Origin: Streptomyces sp. BK208
Lineage (GTDB): Bacteria > Actinomycetota > Actinomycetes > Streptomycetales > Streptomycetaceae
Assembly (NCBI RefSeq): GCF_004364245.1
Contig: NZ_SOAV01000014.1
Coordinates: 1 to 64,000, forward strand
Direction of reading: 5' to 3'
DNA length: 64,000 bases
Below the pieces are notes generated by a model. It did not search any database. It was not told the DNA's origin and was given only the letters and a program-made list of their open reading frames with translations. Within the stretch, counting starts at the first letter, position 1; every line of letters begins with the position of its first letter. Shown one piece after another: positions 26,522 through 34,598 of the stretch. Made by a program: the position numbers and the translations under genes.

Positions 26522-26596
26522 GGTCCTGTGGAGCAGTTTGGAGTGCTCGCCACCCTGTCAAGGTGGAGGCCGCGGGTTCAAATCCCGTCAGGACCG
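26522..26596 (+). tRNA. tRNA-Asp (GTC), copy 2
   Basis: 75 nt, identical to the copy at 22164-22238, with the same anticodon GTC. It begins 104 bases after hrpA ends. Confidence 0.95.
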
Positions 26597-26602
26597 CAGT
26601 GA

Positions 26603-26638
26603 AAGCCCCGCACCGAGCGATCGGTGCGGGGCTTCTTC
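26603..26638 (+). terminator. Terminator of tRNA-Asp copy 2
   Basis: AAGCCCCGCACCGA (26603-26616) and TCGGTGCGGGGCTT (26621-26634) pair perfectly over 14 bases around a GCGA loop, followed by CTTCC. Confidence 0.88.
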
Positions 26639-26827
26639 CGTTCGCGACGGCTCTTCCGTTCGCCGCGGCTCGCCGCCCCGGAAGGCACCAGGAGCCCCGG
26701 GGGGCCCAGCGGCCACCAGAAGCCCCCAGCAGGCTCTCAGCGGCCCTCTCGCGGCCTTGACGGCGTCACATTCGCTCGGTACTCCAATGACAGGGCCTCA
26801 CCCTCGTGTGGCCCCTGGAGGTGGCGT

Positions 26828-27022
26828 ATGGCGGCATCGGTCAGGCACGAGACACGGGCCCTGCTCCGCGCGCACCTGTCGGCCGCGTCGTCGTACGGCC
26901 ACCTGACGCGCCACTGCCCCATCTGCCACCGGCTGTTGCGGCTGGCGCTGGACTCGTCGGCGCCACAGTCCCCGACGAGCCGTCAAGAGGGCGTCGAGGA
27001 CGAGAGCGCCTCCACGGCGTGA
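26828..27022 (+). CDS. Small DUF6274-like protein
   Basis: A 64-residue protein, MAASVRHETRALLRAHL at the start, with a CPICH motif and a second hydrophobic helix (RLLRLAL). GGAGG lies eight bases before the ATG, which decides the start. It matches my recollection of the small DUF6274 family found beside bldC in streptomycetes. Two Cys and several His could bind a metal, but only one CxxC pair exists. Function unknown. The upstream 231 bases hold the tRNA-Asp terminator and its own promoter region. Confidence 0.72.
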   Translation: MAASVRHETRALLRAHLSAASSYGHLTRHCPICHRLLRLALDSSAPQSPTSRQEGVEDESASTA

Positions 27023-27309
27023 GCACCGGGCCTCTCAACGCCCTTGCCCCGCCGACCTCCTGGAGGCCACGCCTCCAATAGCGCACCGGCGCCGGACCCA
27101 ACAACCGGCGCGCCATGTGACGGGCGTCACCGCATAAATTTTTGGATCGGTGCTCCTTACGGCTCTCCTACAACTGGTCAATTTAATATGTGCAATTGCA
27201 CCAGCTCCCGCAGTCCTCGCACAGACGATCCGACAGCCCTCCCCAGAGTCCGACAAGCCCGCGCACAGAAGCGGGCCGGGCACCCACCGGACGGCACGGA
27301 GCCGGACAC
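27023..27309. other. Convergent intergenic region with an AT-rich island
   Basis: No gene is supported. From about 27130 to 27205 the sequence is unusually AT-rich for this genome (ATAAATTTTTGG, CAATTTAATATG) and contains the perfect 12-bp palindrome GTGCAATTGCAC at 27190-27201. It lies beyond the bldC terminator in the direction of bldC transcription. Confidence 0.5.
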
Positions 27310-27347
27310 AAAAAAATCGCGCTGGACCCGGCGGAGTCCAGCGCGAT
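27310..27347 (-). terminator. Rho-independent terminator of bldC
   Basis: ATCGCGCTGGAC (27316-27327) and GTCCAGCGCGAT (27336-27347) form a perfect 12-bp stem with an eight-base loop. Read on the minus strand it is followed by seven T residues, a textbook intrinsic terminator and rare in this genome. Confidence 0.95.
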
Positions 27348-27450
27348 CAACGACGCACCCCTGTTGGGGCAGGGAGGGCGTCGCACGGAGCTGCTTCCGG
27401 GCGCCTCGGCAGGTTGGGGGACCTGCCGTTCTGCCCGGTTATGCGGTTGT

Positions 27451-27657
27451 TCAGGCCTCGCTGCGCTGCTGCGGAATGCCCGCGAGCAGAGCGCGGACCT
27501 CGGCTTCGCGGTAGCGGCGATGCCCGCCGAGCGTGCGGATCGACGTGAGCTTGCCGGCCTTCGCCCAGCGCGTGACCGTCTTGGGGTCGACGCGGAACAT
27601 GGTGGCGACCTCAGCCGGGGTCAGCAGCGGCTCGGCATCAGGGGTGCGAGCGGTCAT
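27451..27657 (-). CDS. bldC: BldC developmental regulator
   Basis: A 68-residue MerR-like DNA-binding protein with a single winged-helix domain (LLTPAEVATMFRVDPKTVTR, then LGGHRRYREAEVRAL). As I recall the S. coelicolor protein it is identical or nearly so. BldC binds direct repeats cooperatively and holds back entry into sporulation. The ATG at 27657 is set by GAGGAGG directly upstream and by the known length; an in-frame ATG 39 bases earlier is not used. Its 5' leader carries a hairpin at 27675-27694. The gene is monocistronic and ends in a strong terminator. Confidence 0.97.
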   Translation of the reverse strand: MTARTPDAEPLLTPAEVATMFRVDPKTVTRWAKAGKLTSIRTLGGHRRYREAEVRALLAGIPQQRSEA

Positions 27658-27674
27658 GAGCGGCCTCCTCGGGA

Positions 27675-27694
27675 GAACCGAACCTTCTCGGTTC
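27675..27694 (-). promoter_or_regulatory. Hairpin in the bldC leader
   Basis: GAACCGA (27675-27681) and TCGGTTC (27688-27694) can pair over seven bases around a six-base loop. The hairpin sits about 18 bases upstream of the bldC ATG, just before the ribosome site, so it could affect mRNA stability or translation. No data beyond the pairing. Confidence 0.45.
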
Positions 27695-28201
27695 ATTCCT
27701 CTAAATTCTGCACCTTGACCCGCGTTGCCCGAAATGGCGGACGCGAGTCGAGTCGGTTATAGGACGAACGGCTTGTCCTCGGCACTACAACTACACCATC
27801 TGTCCAGCCGCGTCGGCCAAACCGATGGAATTGCCCTCCCAGGTGTTCATCAGCGACGGAAGCCGATGGACCATGCCATAGCGGACAGTCACGCCACTGT
27901 GACGATCAGTCACAGGGCGCTCAGGGGTCACCAGACCTGTCATCAGACCCCCCAAAGCGTGCAATGCGGAGATTCCGCCCACAGTGCATCACGGCAGGAC
28001 GGAAGGAGCCCTCCCCGGGCTCCTTGTCCTATTTTGGCACGAGGAGGGGGAAGCGGCGCAAGAGTGATGTACGTGCGGTCCGTCACGCTTGACGCATACG
28101 CCCGGATCGGGACCTACGTCCTTTGTCGGCGGGAGATCAGCCCACACCGAACACGTGTCGGAGCGGAAGACGAAACCTCACATCGGGCGGTACGTCAAAC
28201 G
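27695..28201. other. Long bldC upstream region
   Basis: About 500 bases between bldC and the next leftward gene. TATAAC-like and AATTTAGAG-like segments between 27700 and 27770 (minus strand) are possible bldC promoters. A hairpin lies at 28003-28025. A 63-codon minus-strand frame (27791-27982) is open but has poor third-position GC bias, so it is not called as a gene. Confidence 0.45.
28003..28025 (-). terminator. Possible terminator after the 283-residue protein gene
   Basis: AAGGAGCCC (28003-28011) and GGGCTCCTT (28017-28025) pair perfectly around TCCCC. It is about 180 bases past the stop of the leftward gene and upstream of bldC. On the plus strand TATTTT follows; on the minus strand there is no T run. 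Confidence 0.5.
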
Positions 28202-29053
28202 TCAGTTCGCCGACCGCCGGTCCCGGACCGCCCGCCAGCGCTCCACCAGCCGTCCGTAGGCGGCCCCCGCGGTGGCCCCGTCGCCGTGGCGCAGCGCCTC
28301 GATCCCCTCGGCCACGTCCGCCGCGGAGTGGTCCGCCGCCAACTCGCCCGCCGGCAGGGCGTGCACCAGCCCGCCGTAGTCCAACTCGACCAGGGACCGC
28401 GGGTGGAATTCCTCCAGCCAGCGCCCGACGTCCACCAGGCCGTCGACGAGCGGGCCCTCGTCCACGGCCTCCCGCAGGGCCCGCAGCCCTCGCGCCACCC
28501 GCCGGCGGGCCTGCACCATGGGCGTGCGGTAGCGGAGCACCGGCGCTGCGGCGCCCTCGTCCTCCCCGCCCTCCTCGTACTCCCGCTCCGTGTCGGAGAC
28601 CAGCACGAACCAGTTGATCGGCACCTGCCAGGTGGCCGTGCGGATCCAGGGCCGGGCGTCCGGGTTGCGTTCCAGCCAGCGTTCGTAGTCCTGCGCGCTC
28701 TGGCGCCGTACGACCGGCGGGATCAGGGCGTCCAGGACCGGCTCGGGGAAGTCCTCGGCCACCTCGCCGAGGGCCTGCCAGCCGCGCAGCCGGGTCCGCC
28801 AGGGACACACGCAGACCACGCCGTCCACCTCGGTCACGAAGGCGTCCGCGCTCTCGTGCACCGGCACCGCGACGGGCGGGGTGGGCAGCAGGTCCGCCAG
28901 GGAGCGGCGCAGCTCGTCCTGGTACGAGGGCCGGTCGGGGCGGCGGGCGTATCGGGTCCAGTGGGCGCGCTCCTCGTCCGGGAAGGCCACCAGCGGCTCG
29001 TACACGCGCAGGTACGCCGCGTACGGCACGATCACCGAGGACACCTTGGGCAC
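28202..29053 (-). CDS. Conserved streptomycete protein of unknown function
   Basis: A 283-residue soluble protein with no signal peptide or membrane segment. It begins with a hydrophobic beta-like stretch (VSSVIVPYAAYLRVYEPLVA), is rich in Trp and Arg, and has an acidic EEGGEDEG loop in the middle. No catalytic motif was recognised. The GTG start follows GGAGGGAGCAGGC, a strong ribosome site. It lies between bldC and vdh, divergent from vdh, an arrangement I recall from S. coelicolor. Its conserved neighbourhood suggests vertical inheritance, not transfer. Confidence 0.75.
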   Translation of the reverse strand: MPKVSSVIVPYAAYLRVYEPLVAFPDEERAHWTRYARRPDRPSYQDELRRSLADLLPTPPVAVPVHESADAFVTEVDGVVCVCPWRTRLRGWQALGEVAEDFPEPVLDALIPPVVRRQSAQDYERWLERNPDARPWIRTATWQVPINWFVLVSDTEREYEEGGEDEGAAAPVLRYRTPMVQARRRVARGLRALREAVDEGPLVDGLVDVGRWLEEFHPRSLVELDYGGLVHALPAGELAADHSAADVAEGIEALRHGDGATAGAAYGRLVERWRAVRDRRSAN

Positions 29054-29282
29054 GCCTGCTCCCTCCCCCGCGCACCGCCGCGAAAACCTGTGGAAATCCG
29101 TCGGAACGGATCACAAACGCGCGAGAATCTCTGCAAATCGTCCCACGCCCGTACTCCGTGCGGAGGTGATCCTGAGCACTGTGCGGCGGGCGGGCACCGC
29201 CAGGCTCTAATCTCGTGCCACAGTCCCCGCCACCCGCACGGAGACTGCCGCCCATCGCCGCACCTACACAGGAGTCACCACC

Positions 29283-30377
29283 GTGACCGACGTAACCGGC
29301 GCACCTGCTGATGTACTGCACACCCTGTTCCACTCGGACCAGGGGGGTCATGAGCAAGTCGTGCTCTGCCAGGACCGTGCCAGCGGCCTCAAGGCCGTCA
29401 TCGCCCTCCACTCCACCGACCTGGGCCCCGCCCTCGGCGGCACCCGCTTCTACCCGTACGCGAGCGAGGCGGAGGCCGTCGCCGACGCGCTGAACCTCGC
29501 GCGCGGGATGTCGTACAAGAACGCCATGGCCGGTCTCGACCACGGCGGCGGCAAGGCCGTGATCATCGGCGACCCGGACCAGGTCAAGAGCGAGGAACTG
29601 CTCCTCGCCTACGGCCGGTTCGTCGCCTCGCTCGGCGGCCGGTACGTCACCGCGTGCGACGTCGGCACCTACGTGGCCGACATGGACGTCGTGGCCCGCG
29701 AGTGCCAGTGGACCACCGGGCGCTCCCCCGAGAACGGCGGCGCCGGCGACTCCTCCGTGCTCACCGCCTTCGGCGTCTACCAGGGCATGCGGGCCTCCGC
29801 CCAGCACCTGTGGGGCGACCCGACGCTGCGCGACCGCACCGTCGGCATCGCGGGCGTCGGCAAGGTCGGCCACCACCTGGTCGAGCACCTGCTCGCCGAG
29901 GGCGCGCACGTGGTCGTGACCGACGTGCGTAAGGACGTCGTGCGGGCCCTCACCGAGCGGCACCCCTCGGTGGTCGCCGTCGCCGACACCGACGCGCTGA
30001 TCCGGGTGGAGAACCTCGACATCTACGCGCCCTGCGCACTCGGCGGGGCGCTCAACGACGAGACGGTGCCGGTGCTGACCGCCAGGGTGGTGTGCGGCGC
30101 GGCCAACAACCAGCTCGCCCACCCGGGCGTCGAGAAGGACCTCGCCGACCGCGGGATCCTCTACGCGCCCGACTACGTGGTGAACGCCGGCGGTGTCATC
30201 CAGGTCGCCGACGAGCTGCACGGCTTCGACTTCGACCGGTGCAAGGCGAAGGCCGCGAAGATCTTCGACACCACGCTGGCCATATTCGCACGTGCGAATG
30301 AGGATGGCATTCCGCCGGCCGCCGCGGCCGACCGGATCGCCGAGCAGCGGATGGCCGAGGCCCGTACCCGGCGGTGA
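29283..30377 (+). CDS. vdh: Valine dehydrogenase
   Basis: A 364-residue NAD-dependent branched-chain amino-acid dehydrogenase that deaminates valine to 2-oxoisovalerate, feeding acyl-CoA precursors for polyketides and fatty acids. The catalytic lysines are visible at residue 79 (MSYKNAMAG) and residue 91 (HGGGKAVI). The Rossmann motif is [11 protein letters not shown], and the C-terminal AANNQLAHP is the family signature. The GTG at 29283 begins MTDVTGAP, matching the known streptomycete start. It is divergent from the unknown 283-residue protein gene, with 229 bases between, enough for separate promoters. Confidence 0.97.
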   Translation: MTDVTGAPADVLHTLFHSDQGGHEQVVLCQDRASGLKAVIALHSTDLGPALGGTRFYPYASEAEAVADALNLARGMSYKNAMAGLDHGGGKAVIIGDPDQVKSEELLLAYGRFVASLGGRYVTACDVGTYVADMDVVARECQWTTGRSPENGGAGDSSVLTAFGVYQGMRASAQHLWGDPTLRDRTVGIAGVGKVGHHLVEHLLAEGAHVVVTDVRKDVVRALTERHPSVVAVADTDALIRVENLDIYAPCALGGALNDETVPVLTARVVCGAANNQLAHPGVEKDLADRGILYAPDYVVNAGGVIQVADELHGFDFDRCKAKAAKIFDTTLAIFARANEDGIPPAAAADRIAEQRMAEARTRR

Positions 30378-30697
30378 TCCCGCGGTCGTACGGCGCCGGC
30401 CCGGCAGGGTCTGCGCAGGTTTGACGGGTACCCGTCGGGGGGCAGTTGGAGAGAACTCTCACTTATCCCGGCGGGTCGACCGCCGAAAGGTGGTTAAAAT
30501 CGCGGTTGACCAGCGAGGACGGGGCGCCTCGCCGGTCCTGGGCAGGCCACGTGCTGCGGGCGACGTACCGTATGGGCGTGGGCTCAGGTACCGTGGAAGC
30601 CCTACGGACCGGTCTCTCCACGGAGAGCCCGTTCCGGACCATGAACGCGTGTCAAGACTCTGGGGCCGTCGAGCCCCGTCGTTGAGGGGGTCGAGCC
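30378..30697 (+). promoter_or_regulatory. Structured leader and promoter region of the DUF3073 gene
   Basis: No gene is supported. CGGCGG and CCGCCG (30469-30485) form a short hairpin that may end the vdh transcript. TTGACC near 30507 may be a -35 element. Close to the start codon, GGGGC...GCCCC can form one hairpin, while the same CCCC could instead pair with the GAGGGGG ribosome site; the octamer GTCGAGCC occurs on both sides. This permits a translational switch but does not prove one. Confidence 0.4.
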
Positions 30698-30952
30698 ATG
30701 GGGCGCGGCCGGGCCAAGGCCAAGCAGACGAAGGTCGCCCGCCAGCTGAAGTACAACAGCGGTGGGACTGATCTCTCCCGCCTGGCCGAGGAGCTGGGCG
30801 CATCGCCGTCGAATGCACAACCGCCTAACGGCGGGCCATTCGAGGATGATGAGCAGGAGGACGACGTGTACGCGAAGTACGCCGACCTCTATGAGGACGA
30901 CGACGAGGACGAGGACGGCCAGTCCCCGTCCCAACGGCGACGCGGCGCTTGA
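30698..30952 (+). CDS. DUF3073 protein
   Basis: An 84-residue protein of the actinobacterial DUF3073 family. A basic N-terminus (MGRGRAKAKQTKVARQLKY) is followed by a helical LSRLAEELGA segment and a strongly acidic C-terminal part (EDDEQEDD, YEDDDEDEDG) ending in QRRRGA. The basic start and acidic tail suggest a nucleic-acid- or chaperone-like role, but no function is known to me. GAGGGGG precedes the ATG. It is monocistronic and ends before a terminator shared with purM. Confidence 0.9.
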   Translation: MGRGRAKAKQTKVARQLKYNSGGTDLSRLAEELGASPSNAQPPNGGPFEDDEQEDDVYAKYADLYEDDDEDEDGQSPSQRRRGA

Positions 30953-30968
30953 CCTCGCACTGAACACC

Positions 30969-31002
30969 AACCCGGTCGGTGATGTCTGTCACCGGCCGGG
31001 TT
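30969..31002. terminator. Bidirectional terminator, DUF3073 gene and purM
   Basis: AACCCGGTCGGTGA (30969-30982) pairs with TCACCGGCCGGGTT (30989-31002) with one T:G wobble and a six-base loop. It lies between two convergent genes and is followed on the plus strand by CTGTG. Confidence 0.8.
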
Positions 31003-31021
31003 CTGTGCTGCCCGCGGCGGC

Positions 31022-32089
31022 TCAGGCGGCGTAGTCGCCCACCATCTCCGCGCCCGTCTCCCGGTCTCCCCGGTCCGTGATCTCGCCGGCCACCCAGGCG
31101 TCCACGCCGCGGTCGGCGAGGGCGGTCAGGGCCACGTCCGTCGACTCCTCGGGCACGATCGCGATCATGCCCACGCCCATGTTCAGCGTCCGCTCCAGCT
31201 CCAGGCGCTCGACGGCGCCGGTCCGGCCGACGAGGTCGAAGATCGCGCCCGGCGTCCAGGTGGAGCGGTCGACCACGGCGTGCAGACCGTCGGGGATCAC
31301 CCGGGCCAGGTTGGCCGCGAGGCCGCCGCCGGTGACGTGGCTGAAGGCGTGCACCTCGGCGGTGCGCATGAGGGCCAGGCAGTCCAGGGAGTAGATCTTG
31401 GTCGGCTCCAGCAGCTCCTCGCCGAGGGTGCGGCCGAGGCCGTCCAGGTGGGCGTCGAGCGCCAGGCCGCCCTCGTTCAGCAGGACGTGGCGGACGAGCG
31501 AGTACCCGTTCGAGTGAAGCCCGGAGGACGCCATGGCGATCACCGCGTCACCCGTACGGATGCGATCCGGGCCGAGCAGCCGGTCGGCCTCCACGACGCC
31601 CGTACCGGCGCCGGCGACGTCGAAGTCGTCCGGGCCCAGCAGGCCGGGGTGCTCGGCCGTCTCGCCGCCCACCAGGGCGCAGCCGGCCAGCACACAGCCT
31701 TCGGCGATGCCCTTGACGATCGAGGCGACCCGCTCGGGGTGGACCTTGCCGACGCAGATGTAGTCGGTCATGAACAGCGGCTCGGCGCCGCACACCACGA
31801 TGTCGTCCATGACCATCGCGACCAGGTCGTGGCCGATGGTGTCGTACACGCCGAGCTGCCGGGCGATGTCGACCTTCGTGCCGACACCGTCGGTGGCGGA
31901 GGCGAGCAGCGGGCGCTCGTAGTTCTTGAGGGCGGAGGCGTCGAAGAGGCCGGCGAAGCCGCCGAGGCCGCCGAGGACCTCGGGGCGCCGCGTCTTCTTG
32001 ACCCATTCCTTCATGAGCTCGACGGCGCGGTCGCCCGCCTCGATGTCGACTCCGGCGGCTGCGTAGCTGGCACCAGTTGTGTCAGGCAT
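31022..32089 (-). CDS. purM: Phosphoribosylformylglycinamidine cyclo-ligase
   Basis: A 355-residue AIR synthetase, the fifth step of purine synthesis, converting FGAM and ATP to aminoimidazole ribotide. Family segments are clear: GVDIEAGDRAVELMK at the start, ATDGVGTKV, GHDLVAMVMDDIVVCGAEPLF and ALVGGETAEHPG. The C-terminal SHVTGGGLAANLARV is the conserved phosphate-binding region. The ATG at 32089 is used. It follows purF by 51 bases on the same strand, so the two form an operon. Confidence 0.96.
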   Translation of the reverse strand: MPDTTGASYAAAGVDIEAGDRAVELMKEWVKKTRRPEVLGGLGGFAGLFDASALKNYERPLLASATDGVGTKVDIARQLGVYDTIGHDLVAMVMDDIVVCGAEPLFMTDYICVGKVHPERVASIVKGIAEGCVLAGCALVGGETAEHPGLLGPDDFDVAGAGTGVVEADRLLGPDRIRTGDAVIAMASSGLHSNGYSLVRHVLLNEGGLALDAHLDGLGRTLGEELLEPTKIYSLDCLALMRTAEVHAFSHVTGGGLAANLARVIPDGLHAVVDRSTWTPGAIFDLVGRTGAVERLELERTLNMGVGMIAIVPEESTDVALTALADRGVDAWVAGEITDRGDRETGAEMVGDYAA

Positions 32090-32140
32090 GACGATGTGAA
32101 CCTTCGTGTCGTACGGCGGTGGGGCCAGGGGGGCGGACGG

Positions 32141-33667
32141 CTACGGGCGACGGATGGCGTCGGCGGCGGCCGTACCGGCGGGCCCGGCGGCCAGCTCGGT
32201 CTCCAGGAGCTGCTTGCCGAGCAGCTCGGGGTCGGGGAGCTCCATCGGGTACTCGCCGTCGAAGCAGGCGCGGCACAGGTTCGGCTTGGCGATGGTGGTC
32301 GCCTCGATCATGCCGTCGATGGAGATGTACGCCAGGGAGTCGGCGCCCATGGAGGTGCCGATCTCCTCGACGCTCATGCCGTTGGCGATGAGCTCGGCGC
32401 GGGTGGCGAAGTCGATGCCGAAGAAGCAGGGCCACTTCACGGGCGGGGACGAGATCCGGATGTGGATCTCGGCGGCGCCGGCCTCGCGGAGCATGCGGAC
32501 CAGGGCCCGCTGGGTGTTGCCGCGGACGATGGAGTCGTCGACGACGACCAGCCGCTTGCCCTTGATGACTTCCTTGAGCGGGTTCAGCTTCAGGCGGATG
32601 CCCAGCTGGCGAATGGTCTGTGAGGGCTGGATGAAGGTCCGGCCGACATAGGCGTTCTTCACCAGGCCGTTGCCGAAGGGGATGCCGGAGGCCTCGGCGT
32701 ACCCGATCGCGGCGGGGGTGCCGGATTCCGGGGTCGCTATGACGAGGTCGGCCTCCGCGGGGGCCTCCTTCGCCAGCTTGCGGCCCATCTCGACACGCGA
32801 GAGGTAGACGTTGCGGCCGGCGATGTCGGTGTCCGGGCGGGCCAGGTACACGTACTCGAAGACACAGCCCTTGGGCTTCGCTTCTGCGAATCGAGAGGTG
32901 CGCAGGCCGTTCTCGTCGATGGCGACGAACTCGCCCGGCTCGATCTCGCGCACGAAGCTGGCGCCGCAGATGTCGAGGGCGGCGGACTCGGAGGCGACCA
33001 CCCAGCCGCGCTCCAGGCGGCCGAGGACCAGCGGGCGGATGCCCTGCGGGTCACGGGCGGCGTAGAGGGTGTGCTCGTCCATGAAGACGAGGGAGAAGGC
33101 GCCGCGCACCTGGGGCAGCACCTTGCCGGCCGCCTCCTCGACGGTCAGCGGCTTGCCGTCCTCGTCGACCTGGCCCGCGAGCAGCGCGGTGATCAGGTCG
33201 GTGTCGTTGGTCGCCGCGACCCGGGTGGAGCGGCCGTCCTGCTTGGGCAGGTCGGCGACCAGTTCGGCGAGTTGGGCGGTGTTGACGAGGTTGCCGTTGT
33301 GCCCGAGCGCGATGGAGCCCTGCGCGGTGGCACGGAACGTCGGCTGGGCGTTCTCCCACACGGAGGCACCGGTGGTCGAGTAGCGGGCGTGACCGACCGC
33401 GATGTGACCCTGGAGCGAACCGAGGGAGGTCTCGTCGAAGACCTGGGACACCAGGCCCATGTCCTTGAAGACGAGGATCTGGGAGCCGTTACTGACCGCG
33501 ATTCCCGCGGATTCCTGGCCCCGATGCTGGAGGGCGTAGAGCCCGAAGTAGGAGAGCTTGGCGACCTCTTCACCCGGAGCCCAGACACCGAAGACGCCGC
33601 ATGCGTCCTGGGGGCCCTTCTCGCCGGGAAGCAGATCGTGATTGAGTCGACCGTCACCACGTGGCAC
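32141..33667 (-). CDS. purF: Amidophosphoribosyltransferase
   Basis: A 508-residue enzyme catalysing the first committed step of purine synthesis from PRPP and glutamine. A 22-residue propeptide precedes the nucleophile Cys23 (DACGVFGV). The PRPP-binding motif VVVDDSIVRGNT and late cysteines (WPCFFGID, LCRACFDGEYP) mark the Bacillus-type class that is processed and carries a [4Fe-4S] cluster. The GTG at 33667 is close to GGAGG; the first residues match known streptomycete PurF. It heads the purF-purM operon. Confidence 0.96.
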   Translation of the reverse strand: MPRGDGRLNHDLLPGEKGPQDACGVFGVWAPGEEVAKLSYFGLYALQHRGQESAGIAVSNGSQILVFKDMGLVSQVFDETSLGSLQGHIAVGHARYSTTGASVWENAQPTFRATAQGSIALGHNGNLVNTAQLAELVADLPKQDGRSTRVAATNDTDLITALLAGQVDEDGKPLTVEEAAGKVLPQVRGAFSLVFMDEHTLYAARDPQGIRPLVLGRLERGWVVASESAALDICGASFVREIEPGEFVAIDENGLRTSRFAEAKPKGCVFEYVYLARPDTDIAGRNVYLSRVEMGRKLAKEAPAEADLVIATPESGTPAAIGYAEASGIPFGNGLVKNAYVGRTFIQPSQTIRQLGIRLKLNPLKEVIKGKRLVVVDDSIVRGNTQRALVRMLREAGAAEIHIRISSPPVKWPCFFGIDFATRAELIANGMSVEEIGTSMGADSLAYISIDGMIEATTIAKPNLCRACFDGEYPMELPDPELLGKQLLETELAAGPAGTAAADAIRRP

Positions 33668-33729
33668 GCCTCCGAGTGTAGGCGAGGTCGACCACTGGTC
33701 CGAATTGGGGACAGGGGCTCACCTGTGGG

Positions 33730-34539
33730 TCACCGGTCGGCGACGGCCCGGACCGTGGCGCCGTCCTCGCTGGTCAGCGTGAGGGTCTCCTGATCGATCC
33801 GGTACGTGACCGCGCCGTCGAAGAGGCCCAGCAGCCGCTTCTCGGCGTCCATGAGTGAGCCTTCGCACATCATTCGGGTGGTGGACGGGGCGCCGAGGGT
33901 GATACGCCCGTCGCTGACGGTGGCCCCGGCCTCGACGCGGTTGCAGGGCAGACGCCCCGAAACGGTCTTCGCGTCCCGGTCGAAGGTGAGGTGGGCGCTG
34001 CCCTTGTCGCCCTTCCGGCCCGGGGCGTCGACGGTCCACCTGGTCCCGTACAGGGACGCGTCCTCGGCCCTGCTCAGCCGGACGGTGTCGCCGTCGGCGG
34101 TGGTGAGGACGAGCCGCTCGCCCTCGTTCTTCGTGGTGAGCGAGCCGGTGGTGAGGGCGCGGCCGAGGGACTTCTCGAAGCCGGCGGGCGTCTTGGCGCA
34201 GGCCTTCTCGGTGAACATGGCGTCGCTGAGCCGGACGCGTCCGGCGGAGCCGTCGACGTCGGCACGGGCGCTGAAGCTGTTGCAGCCGGTGCTGCCGGCC
34301 GCCTCGCCGCCCTCGTCGATCCGCACGTGTGCCGCGGCCGGTGCCCGGTGGGTGGTGCCGTCGACGGTGACGCTGTCGATGCTCCACCGGACGCCGGTGA
34401 TGCGCGGTCCGCCCGCGCCCACGGCGTCGCTGCCGGCGTCGTCGGCGTGCTCGCTGCCGCAGGCCGCGGCGAGCGGCACGAGCGCGGCGACGGCCGCCAC
34501 GGTCAGGGTCCTGGTGCGCTGCTTCGTCTGCCTGTACAT
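33730..34539 (-). CDS. META/HslJ-domain lipoprotein
   Basis: A 269-residue predicted lipoprotein. The signal ends LVPLAAAC with the lipobox Cys near residue 27. Two tandem META-type domains follow: residues about 45-150, with the typical GCNSFSA and LSDAMFTEKAC, and about 160-265, with LPCNRVEAGA and TRMMCEG. In E. coli, HslJ of this family is linked to heat response and novobiocin resistance. The ATG at 34539 is used; the long open frame upstream is not protein-like. It lies 62 bases upstream of purF on the same strand but is unlikely to be functionally linked. Confidence 0.86.
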   Translation of the reverse strand: MYRQTKQRTRTLTVAAVAALVPLAAACGSEHADDAGSDAVGAGGPRITGVRWSIDSVTVDGTTHRAPAAAHVRIDEGGEAAGSTGCNSFSARADVDGSAGRVRLSDAMFTEKACAKTPAGFEKSLGRALTTGSLTTKNEGERLVLTTADGDTVRLSRAEDASLYGTRWTVDAPGRKGDKGSAHLTFDRDAKTVSGRLPCNRVEAGATVSDGRITLGAPSTTRMMCEGSLMDAEKRLLGLFDGAVTYRIDQETLTLTSEDGATVRAVADR

Positions 34540-34598
34540 GCCGATTCGACGGAGACGGGGAAGATCCGGTTCCGTCCGGTCCTCGTCCGGCTCGCCCG

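Noticed and set aside
22356-26561. A 1401-residue open frame antisense to hrpA
   Set aside because: It is the third-position GC shadow of hrpA: its composition is His/Val/Leu/Arg-biased, it matches no family, and it runs through a tRNA gene and the tRNA terminator.
27791-27982. A 63-codon minus-strand frame upstream of bldC as a gene
   Set aside because: No ribosome site was evident and third codon positions are often A or T, unlike real genes in this window. Kept only as an observation.
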